From Mermis nigrescens (Eukaryota > Nematoda > Enoplea > Mermithida > Mermithidae): DNA of 64,000 nt. The first letter of the stretch is position 1; every line of letters begins with the position of its first letter. The notes below the pieces were generated by a model. That model had not been told where the DNA came from, did not search any database, and worked only from the letters and a program-made list of their open reading frames with translations. A program made the position numbers and the translations under genes. This document shows, one piece after another, positions 48,264 through 59,656 of the stretch. The DNA is taken from positions 6,280,846 to 6,344,845 of the forward strand of contig JAVLUZ010000273.1 of the NCBI GenBank assembly GCA_036768485.1, written 5' to 3'.

Positions 48264-48889
48264 CTTTTTCAAATCTATAAATATAAGCGGGGGTAGCCGA
48301 AGGTGGACCCCCGAACTTTCTCGTCCTGGCCCTGGGCCCCTGGCCCTGGGCGGCGGGCGGCGGCTGGCAGGTCTGGGCATGGTTATCAAAATCCAGCTTG
48401 AAAAGGAAAAATTCTGGGCATGTTCGTTCGCGCCTATGCTTAAGCACAGGCTATGTTATAACACATGCGTCCTAGGGAAACAGGGCTTAAAAAGACTTCA
48501 AAATTCCCCGGAGAAATTTTCCACTATTGAATTTTCCCCCTGGGAAATTTTCCCCCATGGAAAAAAGCGGACCCCCGAAAAGAAGGCTCATTGGCCGACC
48601 TGTAATGCTTAAGCATAGAGCGGACCCCCATTTTACGCTTGCGGGGGGGTCTCCTTACTACTCATATTATTGATTGAAAACGCAAATTAAAACATTAACG
48701 CGATTTTAAAAATGACTCGAAGAAATTTGAGATATGACATTCCAAACGTAGAAATCCATTCGTTAAACTTTAGTCATTTGTTATTCCTTTGGGCAAGTTC
48801 TGCTTTTTGAGTCGTTTTCGAGCGCTTTATCGTACTGTAGGTCATTTCGGGTCAAGCGCATTAACTTTGAAGAAAAATTTCGAAATAAG

Positions 48890-49308
48890 ATCAATTTTTA
48901 ATTTCCAATTCAAAACGTATTGCTTTAAATTTTTGACAAAGGCCGCAGAGGAAAATTTTCGATCATGCTGGTGGAAGCAGGGCGGATTTAGGGGGCGGGG
49001 GGGAGGCCGCCCCTATAGGCCCAAAATAGTGCGCAAAATTAAGGATTTTTGAGCGATTTTTAGCCATTTTTTGGGTTGAAACGGCTAATTTTTCAGCCCA
49101 AGGCAGGGTTCTGCCTCCCCATCCCCACCTTAGGGGTACCGCCCTCCCCTTAGGAAAATCCTGGATCCGCCACTGGTGGGAAGTAGCCGAGTTCCAAGAT
49201 TTATTTGCGGTTATGCGTGTCGTAATTGCTCAGAACTTTGAGAATAGTCGATTAAAGGCAGCAGGGCTATTTTGGATCCTACCCGAAATCGATCGTTTTC
49301 TTATCCCC
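48890..49308 (+). pseudogene. TBK1: TBK1-like kinase tail exon, interrupted by a MITE
   Basis: The left part (to 48977) reads ...KTYCFKFLTKAAEENFRSCWW. The right part (from 49184) reads VAEFQDLFAVMRVVIAQNF. Together they follow the family's end-of-kinase pattern: KTL-x-TP-x-LA...E...W-x-FD-x-FF then a VIHVF-like strand. The 198-bp MITE B5 separates them. The two target-site copies (GTGGAAG and GTGGGAAG) differ by one G, and using the right copy puts both halves in one frame. The donor CCC|GTAAAA at 49309 is phase 0, as the next candidate exon needs. The acceptor near 48889 is weak. Similarity is moderate, so this is a considered inference. No splice combination seen removes the MITE in frame. 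Confidence 0.45.
48978..49175 (+). mobile_element. Family B MITE, copy B5, within a probable exon
   Basis: Ends CAGGGCGGATTTAGG and CTGGATCCGCCACTG. Flanks GTGGAAG (48971-48977) and GTGGGAAG (49176-49183). Confidence 0.85.
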
Positions 49309-49892
49309 GTAAAAATTCAGATTTTTACCCCCATTTTTCAGACTTTTAGCAAAAATCTACTTTCATTTTGCCATTTTACAAACCCTTTTCCGTTTTTTTT
49401 TAATCAAAAATAGTATGCGATTTAGCCTCGCCCTCGAAAATTCATCAATCTACCTACTGAATTTTCTGTCATTGTATGTATATTTAAAGGGTTCTACGCA
49501 CTAACTTTCATTTTTTGCTAAATAAATTAAGAAATATTGAAAAAGGCTCAAATGTTTGAAATTTTGATCTACATTGTCAGTGTTTTGGCCACAAGAGAGA
49601 ATTATTCGATAGTTTTTGGATAGGGTCTGAAATTTTTTTATTTCGGCAATCAACCAGCCGACGACTGATTAGACACGCATAGCCTGTGACTTTGGGGGAG
49701 GGATTTTAAAGCGCCATTCTCGGGCTCGAAAATGGTGGATACTTGTCTAAAACATCATTGTTTGGCGTTCCTGACGATGCTTCATCTTTCTAGAACGTAG
49801 AAGCATGAAAAATTTCAAGAAAAGGAAAAAATCGAATAAATTGAACGAAGTAGTCAGAAAATTAGTATTTGACGCGAAACGCGGATAATTTG

Positions 49893-49953
49893 CAGGCACG
49901 TAGCTGGCCGTTGGGGGGTCCGAACCCCTTATTCCCCTAGAGATACGTGCCTG
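49893..49953 (+). mobile_element. Family C micro-MITE of 61 bp, copy C4
   Basis: Ends CAGGCACGTAGCTGG and GATACGTGCCTG, with almost nothing between. Flanks ATAATTTG / ACAATTTG, 7 of 8 identical, so it seems to have been mobilised or deleted down to its termini. Confidence 0.82.
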
Positions 49954-50400
49954 ACAATTTGACACTTTTGAGTAAGCAGCCAGCTAAAAAGTTTAAAACA
50001 GCACCTTTCCTACGATCTTGAAAATTCTAAGGGTGGTGAAAAGCTTGTTGCGGGATAATGGGTGAAAACTTTTCTCGTGGGGTGGAAATTCTCCAAACCG
50101 TTTTCCACCCACCCATCGACCCTCTGCTCATTTGTGCGACTGATTCCGATCCATTCATTGCCCCCTTATCGTTCCGGCAGAGACGTTTTATTCATAAAAT
50201 GATATTTTTGACGGGAATTCGCTTTTTTGCGTCGTTTTGCTTGCAAAAGCTAATCTTGATGAAAACACTTGCGATCCTCATGTTTCTTGGTCGCTGTATA
50301 AGTAGCAGACTTCTTTTATCTTAATGCAATATCCCTCTGGTTTGGTGAAAAATTATAAGATGATTATATCGCTAAAGATGGTCGAATTTTAGATCTAGTA

Positions 50401-50825
50401 TACAGTTTACCCCCCAGCGTTTTTCAGCCGATCCATATAAGCTACAGTAACCAAACTTTACAAGGAGATAGCTATAAGCCTCATTGTACTAATCTGACAA
50501 AATTGATTAACTTACGGTGTAAACTTATTGCTTTAGAAAAAAATTTCAAAAAATTACTTTACTTTAAACTTACTTTAAACTTACTTTTTTAATGTAGGAC
50601 GTTGATTGAGATACCAAAAAACTGCTTTGTTTGAAACCCACCGAATCGTTTACAATTTTTAGTTGCCGTTAGTACGTTGTAAACTGTGAGTGTAAAGCAG
50701 TAAGTTTACACCGTAAGTTAATCAATTTTGACAGATTAGTACAATAGGCTTATAGCTATCTCCTTGTAAAGTTTGGTTGCTGTAGCTTATATGGATCGGC
50801 TAAAACACGCTGGGGGGTAAATTGT
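50401..50825. mobile_element. Foldback element of about 425 bp
   Basis: Arms of about 125 bp (50401-50529 and 50701-50825) are near-perfect inverted copies, running from TACAGTTTACCCCCC to GGGGGGTAAATTGTA. They include GCCGATCCATATAAGCTACAG and CTTACGGTGTAAAC. The spacer is about 170 bp. No coding potential. Type not identified. Confidence 0.75.
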
Positions 50826-51220
50826 ATTCCAGATCCGAATTTTTATGCATAGGCTTTTCTGCGTCACTGTACAATGGGAGAGGGTTACTGTAGGTTGGCT
50901 TCAAAATTTCATTCATATCAAACTTACACATTCCCCATAATTAAAAGCGATTTTTTCTGCTGTTCTTGGAAATTATTGGTCGACAAATTCTGAACGTATT
51001 TACACGAATTTTTCTCTTGATTCCTAAACATGGGTTGAAGTTAGAGCTTTACCGGGCATGTGCCCGGCCCCCTGTAAACAAGGGCCCCGGTATAGCTCTA
51101 ATTGAATATAAAAAAACATATCGGGACAGGAGATGCGGAACACAAAAGTTTTTATTTATCGAATCAGGCTGACTTCGAAAAAATGTTCTATTGGAGACTA
51201 GTAGCAGAAAGGATTTACAT

Positions 51221-51401
51221 AGTAATCTAGGGGCGGGGCGGCCGCCCCCGTTGACCCAAAATAGTGCGCAAAATTAAGGATTTTCGAGCGATTTTTTTAG
51301 CGATTTTCGGGTTGAAACGGCTAATTTTTCCGCCCAAGTCAGGGTTCCGCCCCCCTTAGAGGTACCGCCCCCCCCTTAGGAAAATCCTGGATCCGCCACT
51401 G
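51221..51401 (+). mobile_element. Family B MITE, copy B6 (left end eroded)
   Basis: The right end CTGGATCCGCCACTG is intact and the left end has lost its first bases. ATTTACATAGTAA occurs on both sides (51213 and 51402), covering the expected 8-bp duplication. Confidence 0.75.
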
Positions 51402-51766
51402 ATTTACATAGTAACTTGAATAAGTCGATTTACTTTTTCTTCAGCAGAATATTACGACTTACTTTCTCCTCTCATTCTAATCTCGATATACATCTTTCCC
51501 CAGCCAGAAAATTTATTTCGTAATCTTTGAAAATTGATGTTTCCGCACTTCCGTCCTGCTTTCCGTGATTCAAAAAATGAAATTTCAGAAAATTTCCAAT
51601 GCCGGATATAATTCCCTGAGCGAGAAACGCTTCAGGAGCTTAATGCAGGCTTTGATAATTTGATTTCTAGACTAAATCTTGCACTTATGCTTAATTTTTA
51701 GGGTTATTTTGCCCCGATTTAATTCCTCCTATAGGATTCATATGTATGTGTGCATTCGCAAGTCTG

Positions 51767-51825
51767 ACTTTCAATCGATCGTACAAAAATCAGACTGTCT
51801 GATTTTTGTACGATCGATTGAAAGT
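51767..51825. repeat. Perfect 29-bp-arm hairpin
   Basis: ACTTTCAATCGATCGTACAA and the following bases to 51795 are exactly mirrored at 51797-51825 around a single central T. It is not part of any recognised element. Confidence 0.95.
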
Positions 51826-52002
51826 ACACATGACTTAAATACCCAGCCTGGATAATTTCTACGCGATTATTGAAGAGTTTGAGCTTTAGATCGAGTTTTA
51901 CAAAAAGAAATATCGCTGCTTTGCATAATCTGAAAATAATAATAATAATAATAATTTGCAAGTTTACCTAAACGTAGTCTGTTTTACGCAAGCTTATGCG
52001 TT

Positions 52003-52262
52003 TCCTTTGGTTTTAAACCAACGATTTCTTTGATTGAATTTTGATTTTTTTAATTTTTCTTTTGATTTTTCAATTTTTTATAATTTTTTTGATTTTTTTG
52101 ATTGATTTTTTTGGATTTTTGTTCGATTTAATTTTTTTTTGATTCTTTTGATTTTTTTGGCTTACAAAGTCGCTCCTAGTTGTACGAAAGTTTACGCGTT
52201 TCCTTTGGTTTATAAACCAACGATTTATTTGATTGACTTTTGATTTTTTTTTTGATTTTTTT
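52003..52262 (+). repeat. Duplicated segment rich in TGATTTTT
   Basis: Two copies of a segment starting GCGTTTCCTTTGGTTT...AAACCAACGATTT (about 52003 and 52195), each followed by TTTGATTTTT runs. No gene. Confidence 0.7.
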
Positions 52263-52839
52263 GGGGTTTTGGGGGCTTGACCACACCTCCCCCCAGAATG
52301 TCAACTGATCCCTGAAAAAATGCTCGCGACCCCCCAGAATTGTTGAGTTTTTGTAAAAGTTGGTAAAAGTTGTAAAAGTGTGCCTTTTTTAGGCGTTTTA
52401 GCTCAGTTTTGGCTAAAACATCTCGAGTTTTCGGCGCTTCGCGCCATATGAACATTTTTTGACTTTATTTTGTTCGATTTACTCTTTTTTTCAGATTTTT
52501 TAGAATTTCTTTTACGTTTCTATGTTTTATAAAGAGCGGCATTGTTTGAAACGTCAAAAAACAGTGTTTTTGACGTGTACCCATCGTTTTTTTCTCACAA
52601 AAAAGGCACTGTTTTAAAAATTTCCGGGCCCGACCCTCCCAGAATTTTCATATTGTATATACATGTATGGTCCAGACTCTCAGAATGGAAAAATTGGAGA
52701 TTTTCGCGGAAGAATAAGGCGAAATGATGGCCGAAAATGTATGCATATGAAAAATTTTCCTAAAAATTGTTTCAATTTGATCAAAAGCCTTATTATTAAG
52801 CAGTATGGATGGTACTTACCCAGTGTTTTTTTTGGTACA

Positions 52840-53220
52840 AGGTCCGTTTGTACATACATGTACGAAGATGGTCCCCAAAAGTCGTTGTACATTTTAAACA
52901 CAAATTTTCGGGTACTATATATAATATGGTGCAGTAGCAATTTTAGTGAGGTAAAAATGGAGTTGTTTGACCTTTGGTAGTGTATTTTAGCTAATTTCTG
53001 GGTCGCTGAGGGCAAAAATCACTAAGAATCGTCTTAAACGGCGCGAAGCGCCAAAAAATTTGACATATTTTTCTCTCGAAATGCAATTTCTGTCTTTTTC
53101 GCAATTTTTGTTTTCCCAAAAATTTTTGTACATGTACAAAGAAAAGACGGCCCCGAAAAGTCCTTGTACATCGGGAAAAATATTTGCCGAATGCAAAAAA
53201 GAACCGTGTACGTACCTAAG
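52840..53220 (-). mobile_element. Partial family B long-element copy
   Basis: Shares TTTGTACATGTACAAAG, GGGTACTATA...GTAGCAATTTTAGTG and a GGCGCGAAGCGCC hairpin at about 53040 with B1 and B2. Both ends are missing. Confidence 0.65.
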
Positions 53221-54351
53221 TGCTATTTGTTTTGGCTTCATTTTTAAATTGTGTTTTAGATTTTTGATTTCGATTTCGCATCTTAACATATTATGTAGGT
53301 ACTTAAAATGTATAATTCGATTAATTGAAATCGCTGGCTTGGCGCCTTACGATCTGTCGTTTTCTCTCAATTCACACATGGGCTTAGGGGGAGAGGGGGT
53401 TTACCTATACCTAAGATTTCGGGAAATCGGGCACTGTAAGGCGATTTTGAGATAACGAAAGGTAAGGCAAGGCAATTTTTGAGATTACTGTGGGAAAAAG
53501 ACCGAAAATCCTGTCTGAAAACGGAAAAAATACCAAATTTTTCCGGCGCTTCGCGCCATATTGATAAATTGTTGCATTCTTATCGCTAGAAACCCATAAA
53601 TTGGCGGAACTTCATTAATAAAGGCCAAGAAACGGATTGTCGCTCATAAGGTGCTACTGTACCATATAATAGTACCCTAAAATTTACATGTACACTACAG
53701 CACTTGCATTGACTGTTGTGCAAAGAGATGACGTACAAAAAACAATGACCACGATATACTATGCGATTATTTATGGATTTCACAACCCTCTGGCTACGTC
53801 TACATTGCCCATGCATGTCTCAATTTATTTTAAAAAAAATTTTGTAATCAAACTTGGCCAGTTTAAATCGCCGTTCTGTACTTGCTCGGCTTATATGTTG
53901 TTGAAGAAACGAGACAAATGTGGTTTCAGATATTTAACAACTCAAGATTTAGGGATTAAGGGTAAATCACAAATCTTTGGGCCAAAAATGGCATTAGGCA
54001 TCCAGAATAGCCTAAAAACTCAACTCTTTGCCCAAAACGAGGGCGGATAAACATTTTGGCCTTGGGGGTGGTGTGGACGGCCGAACTCAAGTGGGGGTAT
54101 CCACCACACCTGGGCAATGCCCCATATCGCCCCCAACCGGCAATGGGCCGGACCAATCTTGCAACGGGGCGAAAGGTCTCTGGGATGTGGAGCTATGTTT
54201 TGTATATAGGCATAGATTCAGGCTGAATGTCGTTTGATAGTCTAAATATGACAACTTGAGGAGCAAATGAGCAAACTACATAAGCTGCCTATGTACCGAC
54301 CGAGTAACAGTTTTCCAAGTTTATGACAACTGCAGATAAGCCTTTTGGATA

Positions 54352-54945
54352 AGCAGGCAACCTTTTTGGGGACCGACCAATCTTTTTAAGGGAGCAGCCA
54401 ACCTTTTTTCAAATGATAACCTATTTTGGTAATCGGTCAAGCTTTTCAATGGATCAGCCAATCTTTTTCGCGAACCGACCTATCTTTTAACGGGCGCAGC
54501 CAACCTTTTTTCTGGAAACTGATCAACCTTTTTTGGGAACCCGACAACCTTTTTAATGGAGTAGCCAACCTTTTTTGGGAACCGGCCAACCTTTTTCACG
54601 GGAGTAGCCAACACACCTGGGCGTGGGGGGTTTGGAGGGGTATGCATTGCTCAGAAGGTCGGATACCCCCCCCCCCAAGAAATCAAAATACCCCTCCCCC
54701 AGCGTTCATTTTTTTCTGTTTTTTTTCCCATTTTTTTGAAGCCAATGGATAGCTCTCGATGAAAAACGTTGAAAAATGGTGTTTTTTCGCCATGCCACCA
54801 TTTTCAAAACCATTTTTTTGACCTTTGAAAAACATTGCACTTCCAGAATTTTGTTGCTGCCCAGGTATGGTAGCCAACCTTTTTTGGGGACCTAACAACC
54901 TTTCTATGGGAGCAGGCAAATTTTTCAAAAGAGTAGTCAACCTCC
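54352..54945 (+). repeat. Degenerate minisatellite (AACCTTTTTnGGnACCGnCC / GAGTAGCCAACC)
   Basis: Alternating about 20-bp phrases ACCGACCAACCTTTTT and GGAGTAGCCAACCTTTTT repeat before and after an inserted family A MITE. Confidence 0.75.
54612..54869 (-). mobile_element. MITE family A, copy A14 with exact TSD, inside the minisatellite
   Basis: Ends CACACCTGGGC and GCCCAGGTATG. Flanked by GTAGCCAA at 54604-54611 and 54870-54877, itself part of the minisatellite unit. Confidence 0.93.
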
Positions 54946-55177
54946 CTAAACAAACACCGACAAAAATTTACGAATTCATCAAGGTCCAGTTTCGGCCTTA
55001 CGGCTCGCATGTTGAGAAATCAGCCGTGAAGTTAGTTAGATTTTTATGTCCGACGGAGAAATTGAGCATAAAATTTTGATTTATTTTCAATTATTCTTTC
55101 TCATTGCTAATTTCTTGCTAAATAAGTGCTAAAAATGTCATTATTACTAATTTTTTCAAGATACCCGAGCAATCCCG

Positions 55178-57140
55178 TATTCAGGGCAGGTCGCCCACTC
55201 ACCGAGATGGGAAATTTTTTCTCAATATCACTAGGGTCTCCCCTGAAAAAATTCTTGAAGTGCGTTTAGAAAATCGCCAAAACAGGTCTTTTGGGGTAAT
55301 TTTCATCAAATTGTTCATGGTGTATATAGTTTTGGTTCTATAAGCAGATCGAAATCACTCAAATTTTAGTTTGACATCTAGAGCCATAGGTGGGCAAGAT
55401 AGGAGTAGCCAGAGGGAATGAAATTTTTAAAAAGGTAATATAGTAAACATGGGTGATATGCGTTTCCACCTGGTAATTTATTAGTATTTCTATCTAATCA
55501 GGTATATTGAATGTCATTATTGAGGTCTGAAGGTAGATGAATTCTAAAATGCACATTTTTTTAAATGCTTATTTTATTAAACAATGCATTAAGTGGATAT
55601 GCATTCCACTATTATATGACAAACAATTTGAAAAATGTAGGACTACGGAAAAATTAATACTTTTACAGTAAACTGACTAGATTGACTAAACTGTTTTTTC
55701 ACTATAAGGTCCAAATTTTCCCAGCAGCAATTTATGTTTAAGCGAAATCCCTGACAGTACTCGGTTTTTCAAAATTTAAGGGAGGGGCGATACCCCCTTC
55801 TCACCCCTCCATATGTCATTGTGTATCGAGAGCATGTCAATTTTTCAGGCGTTTCGCGCCGCATTTTTTGTTCTTGTAGTTTTTATTTTCTAAACTGCTC
55901 AAAACCGATCAATTTTTAGGTATGATAAGAAGAACATGAATTTTTTTCGGCGCTTTGTGCCGGATTTTCGTTTATCTATAGTTTTCTCTTCTAGCCTGAT
56001 CAAAACTGCTCAAATTTGAGTTAGACATGAAGAAAATGTCAAAATTTTCAGCGCTTTGCGTTGAATTATTCATTTTCTATTTTGTTTTTGTTAGCGAAAC
56101 ACAAACATCGAAACAAAGACAAAAGTTAAAAAATGGCTTGTCGATTGAATGATGAAAAATCAGTTGTACAGATAGTTTAAACAATAGAGATTTGTTTCGT
56201 ATGATATTGGAATACATTGAAATTTTTTAAAAAGGTTTTCTCAATCATTGTGCAGAGCTCGCCGAGATACGATAAAAACGCCTTTATTTTGCCCATCTCC
56301 TAATAATTCTCGAGATATCTGACTTCAAACATTTTCGGCCCTTTCTCCCAAAATAAAATTGTACAAGGTGCGTTTGTACATGTACAAAGAGTCTTTGTAC
56401 ATTTTGTACGCACAAATTTTTGGGTACTATAATATGGTTAGCCAGGGCCGTATTCAGGGGGGCGGTTTCCCCCGGAAACGAAAAATAATTTTGAAATACA
56501 CAAGGATCCCCCGGAGGAAAAAATGAAAAATTCTCAAAGTAGGTCTAAAACACCACCAAAACAGGTTTTCAGCGTACTTTCAAGCTGGTAAACTCAGAAT
56601 TTTTCGGCGCCTCGCGCCGGATTTATCGTTCATGTATAGTTTTTGTCTTGTAGCTTGCCGAAAACCGCTGAAATTTTTTCCTGAATTTCTTATAACCATT
56701 GCATAGAGCACGTTGAGATATGCTCAAAAATGCCTTTAGTTTTGTCCATCTCCTAATGGTTCTGGAGATATTTGACCTCAAAATTTTCGCACCCCTCCTT
56801 CGAAATAAAATCCTGGATACGGGCGTGGATACAGTAGCTATTTTAGTGTGGTAAAAGCAGAGTTTGGTAGTGTATTTTAGCTAATTGTGGGTTTCTGAGG
56901 GCAAAAATCACTAAGAATCGTCTTTTTCTTTCGAAATGCAATTTCTGCCATTATAAATATATATAGAACAAACAATTACTCATTTCGGCGGCCGAAAAGT
57001 TTTTGCGAATTTCAGACCTTTTGTGCTGTTTTTCTTCCCAAAAATCTTTGTACATGTACAAAGACGGCCCCGAAAAGCTCTTTGTACGTCGGGAAAAATC
57101 TTTGCAGAATACAGAAAAATCCTAATACTGACCAGTATCA
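55178..57140. mobile_element. Mosaic of family B pieces and a CAGGGCCGTATTCAGG element
   Basis: An element at about 56443-56827 has ends CAGGGCCGTATTCAGG and CCTGGATACGGGCGTG. It splits a family B stretch: 'gggtactataatatgg' before it and 'tacagtagctattttagtg' after it are contiguous in other copies. Hairpins of the CGGCGCTTCGCGCCG type lie near 55850, 55948 and 56604. No gene. Confidence 0.6.
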
Positions 57141-57770
57141 GAGTATACGAATATAGAGTAATCTTTCTTGAAAAGTGATTAACCAACCTAAAAATTGGAT
57201 GCCGCATCGGGGCGAAACTCTGGTCATTGCCCAGGTATGGTCCCCACTCCCTCTGTTGCATACGACCCACACATTCCCATAGGGGGTCAGGGGGTATTAC
57301 CCCCACCTGAGGGTCCGAGACTTGAATCACTGTCGGACGATTTTGAGCTATCAAACATTTTCTGCATGATTTTTGGGTACAATAGCAGCAAAGATGTTAA
57401 AAATTTTTCGGCGCTTCGCGCCGACTAATAGATTTCAGTTTTGTCTACCCATAAAATACCTAGAATGAACTTAAAATAATCTAAAAAGTCAAAATTTTCG
57501 ATGAATTCTCGTAGTTTTTACTTACGAAACTAGTCAGAATGGGACAAAAAGTAATCAAAAATGCAGTTTTTCACATTAAAACATGCTATATAGGATGTTT
57601 TAGCCATTTTTCATCTTTGACCCGCAAAAAAAGGCTAGATTCTAAATTTAGTGGTCCTTAATTTTAGGATTTCACCACCCCCTGAACTTTCGACCTTGGG
57701 AAACTATGATACGACCGCATGTATAAATTTTTATAATATTTAATCTTTTATTTTATTTATATTTTATCAG

Positions 57771-57961
57771 TTTTTTTGGAGTGGAATTTTAAAATTTCAT
57801 TCGGCTAGATTGGAGGATAGTTCAACGTTGGAATCTGCCGAAAAAAATTGCTGCCAGACGAAAAATGCTCTGGAGTCGGAGAAAATTAATAATCAACGCA
57901 TGATCGTTGAGTGGCGCGGAATGAATAGGGAAGATATTGTCATTTCTCATAATAATAACAT
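57771..57961 (+). CDS. Candidate downstream exon of the kinase gene (phase-consistent)
   Basis: Bordered by ATATTTTATCAG| and AACAT|GTAAGC. Only one of three frames is open: it starts FFWSGILKFH and ends NREDIVISHNNN, 63 codons plus two bases. It accepts phase 0, as left by the disrupted tail exon, and its phase 2 end fits the exon at 59657. RMIVEW near its end is loosely like the RMVIHVF strand that starts the family's ubiquitin-like domain, but identity is low. It could belong to another gene on the same strand or be a chance frame. Confidence 0.4.
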
Positions 57962-58877
57962 GTAAGCATTGCTTATTAGCTCGCTTCGCATTAGTGGTTT
58001 GCAGGATAAAACGAAACGGCTCAAAATTTTGGCTGGGAGGTAATGGGCCAATTTTAATGAGTAAATGGCCTATTTTTAGCTCAAAGTGGCAAAAATCATA
58101 AAAAATAGCCTAAGGCGCTTGTTTTTGGCGAAAAGTCGGGGAAATCAGCATTGGGGACTGGGGACTACGGATTTTGGTTGGGCACCTCCATTCCCTGTTA
58201 CATTGGTCGAATGGACCTGTCTAAATTTTTTTCACACATCGCGCAGCTTTTCTTAACCGTACCTTTATGTTGGGGGCAATGCTATGGGTTTATAAAATGT
58301 AGGGTAAATAAGATACCTAACCCTTAGTTGGCCCACGTCGAGATTTTTAATTTCTGTGCGTACGTGCAGCGAGCGAGGGGCAGAGGATACCCCCAACAGA
58401 GGTGCACAGCATGGGAATTCTTGGGGGCTGAGATTATAGTGCTTTTTGGGCTTAGAAATGCTTAATAAGCGTCAAAAACATCGTTTTTCGGCATTTGTGA
58501 CGATGCCCTGTCTTTCTGGAAGACTAAAATGTAAAAATATCCCAAAAATGTCTAAAAATTTGATTAAATTGAATCAAATACAGTCAAAAAGTGAGTATAT
58601 GGCGCGCTGAGCCGAAAATTTTGCCGGTTCCAGCGGGCATTAGCTGAAAATGCTTAAAACGGCACATTTTCTTATGACTTCTAGAAAATCGCGAATTTGG
58701 GGGGGTAATTTCTTGGGGTTAAAATTTTCCTTAAGGTTAAAGTCACTCCCCCTACCCCCATATCACGTACGCTTGCGGAATTGGTTCGGGCGTTGAAATC
58801 GCGTGTTAAAAGCGAAGTGGTCAATTATAATTAGCTTGTTTTTAATTCTTTTACTGCGTATATGTGAGCTGTGTATT

Positions 58878-59467
58878 CAGGCACGTATCTCTGGGGTGAA
58901 TGGGTGGTCGGACCCCCCAAATTCAGAAAAATCGGAAAAATATGACTTTTTAAACATTTTTTTGAAAATTTGAAAATTTGATATAAAAACTGTGTGAAAA
59001 AAGAACAGTGGGGAAATACAGCAGTATGAAAATGAATGAAAATTGAGGTTCTCCCGTTTAACTGTGCAAATTTTCGGACAGATAACCCAGTGACGGATCT
59101 AGGATTTTCCAAAGGGGGTGGTACCCCTAAGGGGGGGGGGGCGGAAACCTGACTTGGGCGGAAAAATCAGCCGTTTTAACCCGAAAATCGCTAAAAATCG
59201 CTCAAAAATGCTTAATTCTGCGCACTATTTTGGGCCAATGGGGGGGGCGGCCGCTTCCGCCCCCCCCCCCTAAATCCGCCCGTGAGATAACCTGAAATCT
59301 CTAGGTGGAATGGGGGTGGTTTGGACCCCCCTCAAAAAAAATTCAGAGAAAAACAGGAAAATAGGACTTTTCAAACGTTATTTTTTGCTATTTCAGGCGT
59401 TTTTGGGCTTAGTCTCCCCCAAACTGGTGTTGGTCCCCCCAAAATAGGACGGCCAGCTACGTGCCTG
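58878..59467 (-). mobile_element. Family C MITE pieces around an inserted family B MITE
   Basis: The left end CAGGCACGTATCTC is at 58878 and the right end CGGCCAGCTACGTGCCTG is at 59467. Two partial family C left halves are present (58878-58960 and from about 59297). The flanks TGTGTATT / TTAATATT match poorly. Copy B7 lies between. Confidence 0.65.
59088..59284 (-). mobile_element. Family B MITE, copy B7 with exact TSD
   Basis: Ends CAGTGACGGATCTAGG and CTAAATCCGCCCGTG. Flanked by AGATAACC at 59080-59087 and 59285-59292. Confidence 0.93.
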
Positions 59468-59656
59468 TTAATATTTTCCTGCATTTCTTGATTTAAAATT
59501 AAAATTGTTATTTTTATCACGAGTCCGAGAGTTTAGGTTCGAATCGGATACATTTATACATGTGTCTAAATAATTGAGTAAAATTCCATAATTAATTAAA
59601 ATGATTAATTATATTTATTAAATGATCAAACTTTTGATTTTTTTTATTATTTGCAG

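Larger units (their letters stand above)
38788..48662. mobile_element. Giant foldback (palindromic) element of 9.9 kb
   Basis: The left arm from AGTAGTAAGGAGACCCCCC and the right arm ending GGGGGGTCTCCTTACTACT are inverted copies nearly to the centre at about 44060. There GAAAAACCCTC and a TTTTA array separate the arms. Paired landmarks include the GCCCGCCCGCC block (39085 and 48350), the tRNA-like segment, a 110-130-bp tandem array and two TTTGTAAAGTTT arrays. CATAT flanks both ends (38783-38787 and 48663-48667), a 5-bp duplication. No protein gene was recognised in either arm. Arms differ by point changes and indels, so this is not a simple assembly mirror. It sits in the intron after the sixth kinase exon. 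Confidence 0.85.

Noticed and set aside
48223..48447. Pro/Arg-rich frames near GCCCGGGCC-like sequence in both palindrome arms
   Set aside because: Driven by a GC-rich block repeated in inverted orientation; the frame covers the tRNA-like segment on the other strand.
38788..48662. Assembly artefact as explanation of the giant palindrome
   Set aside because: Arms differ by substitutions, several indels and a 0.8-kb segment, and the outer CATAT duplication fits insertion; a mirror assembly error would give identical arms.
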